Assembly (NCBI GenBank): GCA_018644785.1
Contig: JABGPV010000003.1
Span: forward strand, 1 to 54,376
Reading direction: 5' to 3'
Source of the DNA: Deltaproteobacteria bacterium
GTDB lineage: Bacteria > Desulfobacterota > DSM-4660 > Desulfatiglandales > Desulfatiglandaceae
DNA length: 54,376 bases
Position 1 is the first letter of the stretch. Each line of letters begins with the position of its first letter. The notes under the pieces are model-generated. The model searched no databases and was not told the DNA's origin. It saw only the letters and a program-made list of their open reading frames with translations. The position numbers and the translations under genes are program-made. This document shows positions 7,802 through 16,222 of this stretch, piece by piece.

Positions 7802-10492
7802 ATGAAAAAGGACAAGGTCAGAGAGGACCGCTGGTTTCGAACCCAGTGTGGCAGGTGCTACGGCCAATGTGGCATTCAAGTTCGACGGATCAATGGCGTG
7901 GCCGTCAAGATCGAAGGAGTTCCGGAAACCACTCTGGGTTCAGAAGGGGGGATGTGCGGCAAAGGGAGCGCCGGCATCCAGGTCCTCTACGATCCCAACC
8001 GGCTGAACAAACCCCTCAAAAGGACAAATCCTGAAAAAGGCCTTCATGCGGATCCCAAATGGGAAGAAATTTCCTGGGAGGAAGCCATCAATACCATCGC
8101 GGCACGGGTCAAGGCGGTTAAAGAAAAAGATCCGAGAAGAATTTTCATCCAGGGGACCACCTGCCGGGTCATGCGAAATACCACCGACTATCTATTTCCC
8201 ATGACCGTGGGACTTTCCTCCCCCAAAGGGTCTCCCTGTGTATGGCCGGGGGGCGGGGGGCTTCACTGTGGAAATGGGGCCCACGAAAACACAGGGATGG
8301 TTCACGCTTCCTGGTCCCATGTACCTGACTTCAAGCTATGCAATTACGCCATCTACTTTGGTGCCAATAAAGGCTCGGGATCCGGTCATTCCGCCATGAT
8401 CACAGCACGCCTGGCGGCCGAGGCCCGCTCCCGAGGGATGAAATTCGTGGTTTTCGACCCCATGGCCAATTTCAGCGGGGGAAAGGCCAGTGAATGGATT
8501 CCTATCCTTCCCGGAACCGACGGCGCCGTCTGTTTGGCCATCACCAATATTATCGTTAACCGGATCGGCGGATACGACGAGACCTATCTGGCCACAAAAA
8601 CCAACGGCCCTTATCTCATCGGACCGGACGGCCGCTACGTACGGCCCAATGAGAGGCGGAAAACGCCACTGACCGTTCCAGGCCATTTCCACATGGGCGC
8701 GCCCAAGGAGGTGGTGGGAGAAGACGACACCAACAAACCGCTCATATGGGATCCGGTTGACGGCAAGGCCAAGGTCTATGATGATCCCACCATTAAAGAA
8801 TACGCTCTGTACGGCGAATACGAAGTAAACGGGGTGCGATGCCACCCTTCTTTTCAACTCCTGAAAGACCACTTAAAAACCTACACAACCGAATATGCCT
8901 CCAGAGTGAGCACGGTTCCGGCCAACACCATCGAACGCGTGGCCCATGAATTCCTGGAGGCGGCCCGTATCGGTAGCACCATCACCATTGACGGGCACGA
9001 ACTCCCCTACCGGCCCGCGTCCGCAGTGCTCTTTCGCGGGGGAGAAGGGCATGAAAACTCCCACCACAGCTGCCTGGCTGTATCCATGCTCAACGCCATC
9101 GTGGGCAATTGCGACCTGCCAGGGGGCACCCTGGGCTGGCCGGCCCGATCTCTTGGGTTTCCCGAAACCGGCCGACTGAAATTCGAGCCCTACAAAGGGG
9201 TGGATGGGATGATCGAAACCGACAACTTCTTCACACGTCTTCACGGCCCATGGCCCCCCCATCTGCCCCACAAGGCGGCGGACCCGTCGCTGGAAAACAT
9301 CTTCACCCTGGCGCCCTTCACCTTTGTATACGGGTCCAGCGATCAGGAAAAGCTGTGGAAAAAGGTGGGACTTGAGGATCACCGCTTTGAGGTCATGTTC
9401 AGCTACGGGTGCAACTCCATCATGAGCTTGGCCAACCCCTTTGTGACCGCCGAAACCGTCAAAAAAATCCCTTTTGTGGTGGTCTTCGAACTGTTCAATA
9501 CCGAGCTCACCGAAGGATTTGCAGACATCGTGCTGCCGGATACCAGTTACCTGGAGGAATCCTCCTGGGCGGAAGGCTACGCCTTTAATTTCAACCACGC
9601 CTTTGGCATGGATGACTGGTGCTACCATGTTCAACAACCGGTGGTGGAACCTCAAAAGGAGAGAAGGACCACCATTGAGGTGGTCCGGGAAATCCTGGAC
9701 CGGGTGGGTGGCACACCGGCGGCAAACGCCTTCTACAACTTCTTCTGCGAATTTGACGAGATCAATCGGCTGGACTCCCATGAAATCCCTTCCCAGTCCG
9801 AAATGTGCGACCGGGTGCTGCAACACTTCTTTGGAAAGGACCACGGTTGGGAGTACTTCAAAGAACACGGGTTCATCCGGTGGCCCAAAAAGGTGGAGGA
9901 GGCCTACTGGCGGCACTTTATCGACGCCAGGCACCCCATCTATCTGGAGTATCTGGTGGAGATCGGAGAGCGGGTAAAGGAGATCACTGAAGATGCGGGA
10001 ATAGACCTCGACATGGAGCAGTACACGCCGTTGATCAGTTGGTTCCCCTGCTCCATTCACCGGGTGGAGGACCCTTCCTTTGACCTTTACTGTTTCTCTT
10101 ACCGGGATATCGTTCACACCGGGTCCCATACCATGGAGCAACCCTGGTTGGATGAGGCCAGCCGCATGAACCCTTACACCTACAACATCACCATGAATAC
10201 AGCCACTGCTCGTAAGAGGGGGCTAAGGGACGGAGATATCATTGAGCTGGAATCCACAAGCGGGGGCAAGGTTCAGGGTCCCCTGAAACTCATGGAAGGG
10301 CAGCATCCCCAAACCATGGGCATCGCCGCCTGCAGCGGACACTGGGCCAGGGGGATGCCCATTGCACGGGGAAAGGGCATCAATTTTGATACCCTCATGG
10401 CCAACGACCTGGAGCATGTGGACCCGGTCAGTCTGAATATCGAAACGGCCGCCAGGGTGAAGGTCCGCAAAGTGAGGAACGGAAAAGCATAA
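7802..10492 (+). CDS. Molybdopterin oxidoreductase catalytic subunit (DMSO reductase family, PadB-like)
   Basis: An 896-residue bis-molybdopterin enzyme. Its N-terminal [4Fe-4S] motif uses C16, C19, C23 and C52 (C-x2-C-x3-C-x28-C). The molybdopterin domains follow, with FGANKGSGSGHSAM, ILPGTDGAVCLAI, GEGHENSHHSCLA and the C-terminal dinucleotide-binding domain (about 790-885). Cys156 in GLHCGNGAH is a candidate Mo ligand (inference). There is no twin-arginine signal, so the enzyme should stay in the cytoplasm. That is unlike polysulfide and thiosulfate reductases but fits a CoA-thioester substrate, as for phenylacetyl-CoA:acceptor oxidoreductase. The electron-transfer and membrane partners lie at 4086 and 3120, separated by the 2-oxoacid oxidoreductase genes. 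An enzyme for another aryl-acyl-CoA, or a hydroxylase or transhydroxylase, is also possible. Confidence 0.85.
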   Translation: MKKDKVREDRWFRTQCGRCYGQCGIQVRRINGVAVKIEGVPETTLGSEGGMCGKGSAGIQVLYDPNRLNKPLKRTNPEKGLHADPKWEEISWEEAINTIAARVKAVKEKDPRRIFIQGTTCRVMRNTTDYLFPMTVGLSSPKGSPCVWPGGGGLHCGNGAHENTGMVHASWSHVPDFKLCNYAIYFGANKGSGSGHSAMITARLAAEARSRGMKFVVFDPMANFSGGKASEWIPILPGTDGAVCLAITNIIVNRIGGYDETYLATKTNGPYLIGPDGRYVRPNERRKTPLTVPGHFHMGAPKEVVGEDDTNKPLIWDPVDGKAKVYDDPTIKEYALYGEYEVNGVRCHPSFQLLKDHLKTYTTEYASRVSTVPANTIERVAHEFLEAARIGSTITIDGHELPYRPASAVLFRGGEGHENSHHSCLAVSMLNAIVGNCDLPGGTLGWPARSLGFPETGRLKFEPYKGVDGMIETDNFFTRLHGPWPPHLPHKAADPSLENIFTLAPFTFVYGSSDQEKLWKKVGLEDHRFEVMFSYGCNSIMSLANPFVTAETVKKIPFVVVFELFNTELTEGFADIVLPDTSYLEESSWAEGYAFNFNHAFGMDDWCYHVQQPVVEPQKERRTTIEVVREILDRVGGTPAANAFYNFFCEFDEINRLDSHEIPSQSEMCDRVLQHFFGKDHGWEYFKEHGFIRWPKKVEEAYWRHFIDARHPIYLEYLVEIGERVKEITEDAGIDLDMEQYTPLISWFPCSIHRVEDPSFDLYCFSYRDIVHTGSHTMEQPWLDEASRMNPYTYNITMNTATARKRGLRDGDIIELESTSGGKVQGPLKLMEGQHPQTMGIAACSGHWARGMPIARGKGINFDTLMANDLEHVDPVSLNIETAARVKVRKVRNGKA

Positions 10493-10509
10493 AGAAAGAG
10501 GGCACCAAA

Positions 10510-11556
10510 ATGAAACTTGGACGTTACATCGTCGATACCCACGTGCATGCCCAGCGCCATGCGGCCGGCCCTGAATTCAAAAAGGCGGGGCTCACCGATT
10601 ACAAAAAGATCGACTATCGGGAGCTTGCCAGGGTGATGCCTTCCCTTAAGACCTATGACAACTCCGAACGGCTTGTCTACGACATGGACTGCTACGGGGT
10701 GGACATGTGCATCCTCAGTTCGGCCTTTGGCATGAACAATGAGATCAACATGGCCCTGGTGGATCGATATCCCGACCGGTTCAGGGCACTGGCCTATCCC
10801 AAGGAGACGGCGGACAGGGCCATGGCCGGCGAGATGGAATGGACCATGGAAGCGGCCGTGGAAGAGCTGGACCGGCTCCTGTCCACTGGAAAGTTTATCG
10901 GCACCGGAGAAGGCATGCCCGCCAACCCCAGGGGTGTGATGAACCAGAAGACCTTGAGCCAGACCGAGCGCATGGATCAGCTCAGGATGGTGATGGATTT
11001 GGGCCGGAAACACCGGGTCCCGGTGAGGGTCCACAGCGGCAGTCCCATGGGCTATCCGGTTTCCTATGCCTTCTGGCCGGAAAACTTCCATCCTTCCTGG
11101 GTGCGGGACCTGGCCACTGAATACCCCGAGGTTCCCATCGTCTTCGACCATGGGGGCATGCAGGGGGGACGGTGGGAAACCCTGGTGGAAGAGTGTATCC
11201 AGGTGGCCGCCAATCACGACAACGTGTATCTGGAGACGGGCCTTTACTGGACCGAACTTTACTACAAGGCCCTGTTGGACCCGAACGTGGGTCCGGAAAA
11301 ACTCATGTGGGGGACCGACTGGGGGGCCAGCATCCCCATCCATACCCAGTTGGGATGTGAACCCCAGAGTTATGCGGTTCAAATCCGAAAACAGGGCATT
11401 GTCACCCACCAGGTGGACGTGATGGGGTGGAGCCTCAAGCAGGTGGCCCGACTCAATATCAGCCAGGATGATTTGAACCTGATTCTCGGGGGGAACGCCC
11501 TTCGGGTCTACAAAATCGATTTTCCACTGACGCGCATGTTTAAACCGGTGGACTAA
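10510..11556 (+). CDS. Amidohydrolase-2 family metal-dependent hydrolase or decarboxylase (copy 1)
   Basis: A 348-residue TIM-barrel protein of the amidohydrolase-2 (ACMSD-like) family. The metal ligands are visible: HVH in the first strand (VDTHVHAQRHAA), H in VRVHSG, H in FDHGGMQGG and D in WGTDWGAS. Family members hydrolyse C-N or C-O bonds or decarboxylate aromatic acids without a redox cofactor. It begins 18 bases after the molybdopterin gene and is followed by the CoA ligase, so it belongs to the same transcript. It is clearly paralogous to the protein at 17546: shared opening VDTHVHAQRHAA, TYDNS, WGTDWGAS and a SQDDLNLILGGNA ending. No amidohydrolase belongs to the classical pad pathway, so this is the main hint that the substrate differs from plain phenylacetate. 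Confidence 0.85.
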   Translation: MKLGRYIVDTHVHAQRHAAGPEFKKAGLTDYKKIDYRELARVMPSLKTYDNSERLVYDMDCYGVDMCILSSAFGMNNEINMALVDRYPDRFRALAYPKETADRAMAGEMEWTMEAAVEELDRLLSTGKFIGTGEGMPANPRGVMNQKTLSQTERMDQLRMVMDLGRKHRVPVRVHSGSPMGYPVSYAFWPENFHPSWVRDLATEYPEVPIVFDHGGMQGGRWETLVEECIQVAANHDNVYLETGLYWTELYYKALLDPNVGPEKLMWGTDWGASIPIHTQLGCEPQSYAVQIRKQGIVTHQVDVMGWSLKQVARLNISQDDLNLILGGNALRVYKIDFPLTRMFKPVD

Positions 11557-11611
11557 ACGACCGTATCTTTTTAGAAAACCGGGGGCGCCGCCCCTGGAAA
11601 TCGAGGAGATC

Positions 11612-12940
11612 ATGCTCCCCAATTACACGGTTCTTGATGCGAATCTTGAGCTTCTGCCGGAAGAAGCGATCAGGAAACTTCAGTCCAAACGCCTGAACTT
11701 TCAGGTCCGCCAATGTTACAGGTTATCATCCTTCTGGCACAGAAAATTCGATGATATGGGCCTCACTCCGGAGGATATTGGTGGGCTTTCGGATCTCCAT
11801 AAAATCCCCTTTTGCACCAAGACCGAACTCCTGGAAGACCAGGAAAAGCACCCTCCTTTTGGAAGCTATCTCAACGTCCACCCTTCACGGCTGGCCAAAT
11901 ACTTCACCACCTCCGGTACCACCGGCCGTCCGCTTACGCGGGTTTATTCGGATCGGGACTGGTTGTATATCAGACAGCGCTTTCAGCGCAGGCCCTTTCT
12001 GAACCATGGGGACAGGGCCGTGCTTCTGGGACCCACCGACGGTCTTCTGGGGCCCACTGCCGGAGCGGACAGCTGGGAGGCCATGGGGGCGCTGGTCATT
12101 CGGGGCGCCCGCTACAGCACCGAGGAAAAGATTCGCATCATCCACCGCTTGAAGCCCAAACTGGTGTGCGGCACCGCATCATTTCTCCTCTACCTGGCCG
12201 AGAAGGCCAGAAACGGGGGCATGCCCTTTCACCGGATGGGAGGGGTCGGCATCCTTCTCTCCGTTGGTGAACCGGGGGCTGCCATCCCGGCCACCCGGGA
12301 GCGTCTCTTAAAAGGATGGTCGGCCCAAGCGGTCATCGATGGGTTTGGGATCACCGAGCTTTTCCCCCTTGGGGGGAGCTGCCCCGGATGCGGGGACACT
12401 CATATCTCCAACGATTTTGTCATTGTGGAGGTGGTGGATCCGGAAACCGGAGAAGTCCTGCCCCCGGGAATGCCGGGCGAACTGGTGTACACCAACATAA
12501 TCGGGGAAACCCAACCGCTTCTCCGCTACCGGTCCCGAGACATGGGCGTCATCGCCCCCTTTGGCCCCTGCCCGGCGTGCGGATCCACGGCGACCCGCAT
12601 TGTGGGCGGCATTCAGGGAAGAGTGGATGAAATGATCTGGTACAAGGGTATCAATATCTTTCCTTCTTCGGTGGAAGCGGTGGTTAGGGGTTACGGTGAA
12701 CTCACTGACGAATTTGAGATTGTCCTTCGGCAGGATGGGGAGGTTCAAACCCTTTGGGTGAGGGTCGAAGCGGTTTCCGGACTGTCGACGGAAGAAAGGA
12801 AAGGGCTCGAAGAAAGGATATCCAAAAAGCTTGTGGAAGCATTGGAGGGGGTTCATGCGGGGGTGGAAATCCTGGATGAGGGGACCCTTCCCAGGACCGA
12901 ATACAAAGGGCGCCGGGTGCGGGATCTTCGTCCCGGTTAG
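11612..12940 (+). CDS. Phenylacetate-CoA ligase-like AMP-forming enzyme (PaaK/PadJ family)
   Basis: A 442-residue member of the short PaaK branch of AMP-forming ligases. The adenylation P-loop reads YFTTSGTTGRPLTRVYSD (about 97-114). The core has DGFGITELFPLGGSCPGCGD and a LRYRSRDMGVI motif. The C-terminal domain shows GRVDEMIWYKGINIFPSSVE, the conserved PaaK hinge. Cysteine pairs in SCPGCG and GPCPACGS may bind zinc. It should convert an aryl-acetate-type acid plus ATP and CoA to the acyl-CoA, AMP and PPi. GAGGAG precedes the ATG. Its place after a PadB-like gene and before a TRAP importer supports arylacetate activation. The enzyme class is firm; the substrate is an inference. Confidence 0.85.
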   Translation: MLPNYTVLDANLELLPEEAIRKLQSKRLNFQVRQCYRLSSFWHRKFDDMGLTPEDIGGLSDLHKIPFCTKTELLEDQEKHPPFGSYLNVHPSRLAKYFTTSGTTGRPLTRVYSDRDWLYIRQRFQRRPFLNHGDRAVLLGPTDGLLGPTAGADSWEAMGALVIRGARYSTEEKIRIIHRLKPKLVCGTASFLLYLAEKARNGGMPFHRMGGVGILLSVGEPGAAIPATRERLLKGWSAQAVIDGFGITELFPLGGSCPGCGDTHISNDFVIVEVVDPETGEVLPPGMPGELVYTNIIGETQPLLRYRSRDMGVIAPFGPCPACGSTATRIVGGIQGRVDEMIWYKGINIFPSSVEAVVRGYGELTDEFEIVLRQDGEVQTLWVRVEAVSGLSTEERKGLEERISKKLVEALEGVHAGVEILDEGTLPRTEYKGRRVRDLRPG

Positions 12941-12986
12941 ACCCACAAAATATATTTAACATCCAACAACCCATAAGGAGGAGAAA

Positions 12987-14027
12987 ATGAAAAAACGAAT
13001 TTTTTGGACAACGGCAGCCGTATCACTCTGTTTTATGGCCTTTGCTTTTTTAACCCCCGCCATGGCGGAAAAGCCCATCAAGCTGAGAATGTCCAGCTTT
13101 GTTCCACCCATGCACTTTATGAACACCAAGATCCTGCAGCCCTGGATCGATATGATCGAGGAACGCACCAAGGGAAAAGTTAAAATCAAGATCTACGCCG
13201 GAAGCGCCCTGGGCAAACCCCAGGACCAGTACGACATGGCAGCACGTGGGGTGGCGGACATCACCTGGGGAATCCTGGCCTATACGCCGGGCCGCTTTCC
13301 GCTGGTGACCGTCATGGAGCTTCCCTTCATGTCTCCCAACGCGGAGATCGGCAGCCGCATGGTTCAGCGGCTCTACGAAAAGGGTGTCTTCGAAGGTGAG
13401 TTTAAGGATGTCAAGATGCTGGCCCTGGGCATGCCGCCCAATATGGACCTGCACACCAGCAAGAAACTGGTTAAGAACTTGGCGGATCTCAAAGGGATGA
13501 AGATCCGGACCCCCTCCGCCATGATGGGGAAATTGATCAAAAAATGGGGCGGCGTGCCCGTGGCCATGCCGGCACCCGAGGTCTACATGTCTCTGGAACG
13601 GGGAGTGATCGACGCTATCTTCCTGGATCCCCTGACCCTCATGGGGATCAAATGCAACGAGGTCACCAAATATCATACCCGGGTGGGGATCTCCACCACG
13701 GTCTTCTTTTTCGCCATGAACCAGAAGGTGTGGGACAAACTGCCCCCCGATGCTCAGAAGGTAATAACCGAGCTTTCGGGTGAATATCTCGGTGCCGAAA
13801 TGAATGGAAAGATGGCAGATCGCGCCGTGATGGGGGTCTACAAGAAACTGAAAGCCTCGGGAGATGAAATCTATACCCTGCCCCCAACTGAGTTGGCGGT
13901 ATGGGAGAAGTCGGCACAACCGGCCTTTGGGGAATGGGTGAAGGCCATGGAAGGGAAAGGACTTCCGGGAAAAAAGGTCTTGGAAGAGGCGCTTCAGATG
14001 AAGAAGGCGTGTAGCAAGAAGAAGTAG
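12987..14027 (+). CDS. TRAP transporter solute-binding protein, DctP family
   Basis: A 346-residue periplasmic receptor. The signal peptide is clear: MKKR, a hydrophobic core and cleavage after about residue 27 (MAMA before EKPIKL). The mature protein has DctP-type blocks: GALGKPQD-like SALGKPQDQYD, ADITWGILAY, and LKGMKIRTPS containing the conserved Arg that binds the carboxylate of the ligand. TRAP systems import organic acids with sodium or proton gradients. AAGGAGGAG precedes the start. A strong terminator-like hairpin separates it from dctQM (14114), which would make the receptor more abundant than the permease. It probably imports the acid activated by the ligase at 11612. Confidence 0.92.
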   Translation: MKKRIFWTTAAVSLCFMAFAFLTPAMAEKPIKLRMSSFVPPMHFMNTKILQPWIDMIEERTKGKVKIKIYAGSALGKPQDQYDMAARGVADITWGILAYTPGRFPLVTVMELPFMSPNAEIGSRMVQRLYEKGVFEGEFKDVKMLALGMPPNMDLHTSKKLVKNLADLKGMKIRTPSAMMGKLIKKWGGVPVAMPAPEVYMSLERGVIDAIFLDPLTLMGIKCNEVTKYHTRVGISTTVFFFAMNQKVWDKLPPDAQKVITELSGEYLGAEMNGKMADRAVMGVYKKLKASGDEIYTLPPTELAVWEKSAQPAFGEWVKAMEGKGLPGKKVLEEALQMKKACSKKK

Positions 14028-14047
14028 TGTTTCTGGAAAAAGCATGG

Positions 14048-14084
14048 GTGCCCCACCGGAGTTTAACAGGTGGGGCACGTTTTT
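14048..14084 (+). terminator. Rho-independent terminator between dctP-like and dctQM-like genes
   Basis: A perfect 10-bp stem (GTGCCCCACC at 14048-14057 with GGTGGGGCAC at 14069-14078), an 11-base loop and a run of T at 14080-14084. It sits directly after the DctP stop and before the permease gene, so partial read-through is needed for permease expression. This gives the usual excess of receptor over permease. Confidence 0.85.
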
Positions 14085-14113
14085 AGTGATCTGTTGAGAT
14101 CGTGAGAGAAGCC

Positions 14114-16012
14114 ATGGACATCAGGGAATCCGCGCAACAGTTCAGGGATATTGTTTTTCAGGTCAGCCGGGCCATCAACAGTGTGGGGGTACTTTTCCTC
14201 ATGGCCATGATGTTCCTGATGGTGGTGGATGTGTTTCTGCGCCGGGTGTTCAACCAGCCGCTCACCGGTTCCTTTGAAGTGGTTCAGTTGATGCAGGTGA
14301 CCCTGGTCTATCTGGGGGTGGCCTACACCACTGTCAAGAAAGCCCACATCAGCATTGATCTCATCACCTCCCACCTCTCTGATCGGACCTCGGCCCTGCT
14401 GGAGAGCATCGTGCTGTTTCTCTCACTGGGGTTCTTTGCTCTCATTACGTGGCGAAATATCCTGCGGGCCGAGGAATTGTGGACGGGAAAGGCCACATCC
14501 GTCCTGCTGACCATCCCGCTTTTCCCTTTCTACTATATGCTGGCCTTTGGGTGCGGTGTGCTCTGCCTGGTGCTTCTGGTTCAACTGGTGGAAGCGACAT
14601 CCAGGGTCTTCAAAGGTTTCCCCGGCCTTCGGGCGGGCATCCTGTATTCCCTTCTGCTGGGCGTGGTTTTCCTGGGTGTGGCCCTATGCGCCCACTGGAT
14701 CGAGTGGGAGGTGGACCCCCTGCTGGCGGGGGTCCTGGGGATCGCCATGCTCTTTATCCTCATGGCCGTGGGCATGCCCATCGCTTTTTCCATGGGACTG
14801 GTCGGGTTTGCCGGATATTGCTATGTGGTGGGGGTGGACGCGGGTTTCAGTCAGCTGGAAAGCGTCCCCTACGGGGTGGGTTCCGATTACATCCTGAGTG
14901 TTCTGCCCCTGTTTCTTCTCATGGGACAGTTCGCTTTCTATTCCGGTCTTAGCCAGGATCTTTACGATACCTCCTATAAGTGGTTGGGGCACTATCCCGG
15001 AGGGTTGGCCATGGCCACCGTGGGTGGATGCGCGGCCTTTGCCGCGGTTTGCGGTTCAAGCGTGGCCACCTCGGCCACCATGGGGACCGTGGCCCTGCCT
15101 GCCATGCGCAAATACAAATACGATGACCGGCTTGCCCTGGGGAGCATTGCGGCCGGGGGCACGGTTGGCATTCTGATTCCCCCCAGCATCGTGTTCATTC
15201 TCTACGGTGTGCTCACCGAGCAGTCCATCGGCAAACTCTTTCTGGCCGGTTTTCTCCCAGGGGTTCTGGCCATTGTTCTCTATCTTCTGGCCATTATCGT
15301 CCAGGTCCGTCTGAACCCGAAACTGGGCCCCGCCGGTCCCAAGGCGGCTTTCCGGGAGAAGCTGATTTCTTTGGGGCAGACCTGGGGCACCCTGCTCCTC
15401 TTTTCTTTGGTCATGGGCGGCATCTATTTTGGATTTTTTACCCCCACCGAAGCGGGTGCCGTGGGTGCCTTCGGCGCTTTTGTGATGGCCATTTTAAAAA
15501 AGAAGCTCACCTGGCAAACCCTCTATAATTGTCTTCTGGAAACCGGTCGAATGACCGCCATGCTGATCATCATCTTTGTGGGCGCCATGATGTTCAACTA
15601 TTTTCTGGCGGTAACCAATGTGCCCATGGAAATGGCCCAACTGATCGTGGACCAGAACCTGGACCGCTATATGGTGCTAACGGCCATCCTGGTGGTCTAT
15701 CTGCTTCTGGGCTGCATCATGGATCCCGGTTCCATGATTATCCTGACCATCCCCATTGTCTATCCCATGATCCAGTCCCTGGGATTCAACCCCATCTGGT
15801 TCGGCGTCATCATCGTGATGGTGGCGGAGATCGGGACCATCACCCCGCCGGTGGGCCTCAATGTATTCGTGGTCAAGGCGGTGGCCCCGGAGGTGCCCAT
15901 CACCCGCATTTTCCGGGGGATTTTCCCTTTCTGGGCGGTGGATATGGTGCGGCTCTTCATCCTGGTGAGCATCCCCCAGATCTCCCTTTTTCTGCCCAAC
16001 GTCATGCGCTAG
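14114..16012 (+). CDS. TRAP transporter fused permease, DctQ-DctM
   Basis: A 632-residue fusion of the small and large TRAP membrane subunits. About residues 1-165 form the DctQ part with four membrane segments (VVDVFLRRVFNQPL and TVKKAHISIDL are typical). From about residue 185 the DctM part has about a dozen segments, including LFILMAVGMPIAFSMGL, ATSATMGTVALPAM, GTVGILIPPSIVFI and GTITPPVGLNVFV. The frame could begin at GTG 14102, but the ATG at 14114 after AGAGAAG is more likely. It lies downstream of the terminator at 14048, so expression depends on read-through or a weak internal promoter. It couples ion re-entry to uptake of the ligand of the DctP at 12987. Confidence 0.92.
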   Translation: MDIRESAQQFRDIVFQVSRAINSVGVLFLMAMMFLMVVDVFLRRVFNQPLTGSFEVVQLMQVTLVYLGVAYTTVKKAHISIDLITSHLSDRTSALLESIVLFLSLGFFALITWRNILRAEELWTGKATSVLLTIPLFPFYYMLAFGCGVLCLVLLVQLVEATSRVFKGFPGLRAGILYSLLLGVVFLGVALCAHWIEWEVDPLLAGVLGIAMLFILMAVGMPIAFSMGLVGFAGYCYVVGVDAGFSQLESVPYGVGSDYILSVLPLFLLMGQFAFYSGLSQDLYDTSYKWLGHYPGGLAMATVGGCAAFAAVCGSSVATSATMGTVALPAMRKYKYDDRLALGSIAAGGTVGILIPPSIVFILYGVLTEQSIGKLFLAGFLPGVLAIVLYLLAIIVQVRLNPKLGPAGPKAAFREKLISLGQTWGTLLLFSLVMGGIYFGFFTPTEAGAVGAFGAFVMAILKKKLTWQTLYNCLLETGRMTAMLIIIFVGAMMFNYFLAVTNVPMEMAQLIVDQNLDRYMVLTAILVVYLLLGCIMDPGSMIILTIPIVYPMIQSLGFNPIWFGVIIVMVAEIGTITPPVGLNVFVVKAVAPEVPITRIFRGIFPFWAVDMVRLFILVSIPQISLFLPNVMR

Positions 16013-16039
16013 ATTAAAAAAATCATAAGGAGAAGCTAA

Positions 16040-16201
16040 TTGGATTACGAAAATTTCTTACGCCTGATCAAAACACGAAAAAGTGTACGGCGATACAAAT
16101 CGGAACCTGTGCCGGAGGGTGTTCTGAAAAAGATCCTTTTCGACGAGTCGGTGAAAGCCTTCCTGTGGGAGAACACCATCACCCGGATACCAAAATCCTG
16201 A
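16040..16201 (+). pseudogene. Nitroreductase-family remnant
   Basis: A 53-codon frame opening with TTG at 16040, with an intact AAGGAG ribosome site at 16027-16032. Residues 1-32 match the start of nitroreductase-fold flavoproteins (LIKTRKSVRRYKSEPVPEG, then VLKKIL). After that the sequence jumps to an unrelated tail and stops. The usual 180-residue flavin domain is missing, so this looks like an internal deletion that joined the two ends of a gene. It lies directly before the RdhA-family gene, so a flavin-dependent reductase may once have been its partner. A real 53-residue protein cannot be excluded. Confidence 0.6.
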
Positions 16202-16222
16202 TGTCTAAAGGAGTTTTAGTAG

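Noticed and set aside
8873..10141. Long minus-strand frame (422 codons) inside the molybdopterin gene
   Set aside because: It is antisense to a clearly coding gene, without a ribosome site or recognisable domain; GC-rich third positions create such frames.
10273..11622. Long minus-strand frame (449 codons) across the molybdopterin and amidohydrolase genes
   Set aside because: Shadow of two real plus-strand genes, low-complexity His/Gly-rich content, no family motif.
13050..14078. Minus-strand frame (342 codons) antisense to the DctP gene
   Set aside because: The plus strand encodes a complete receptor with a signal peptide; this frame has no motif.
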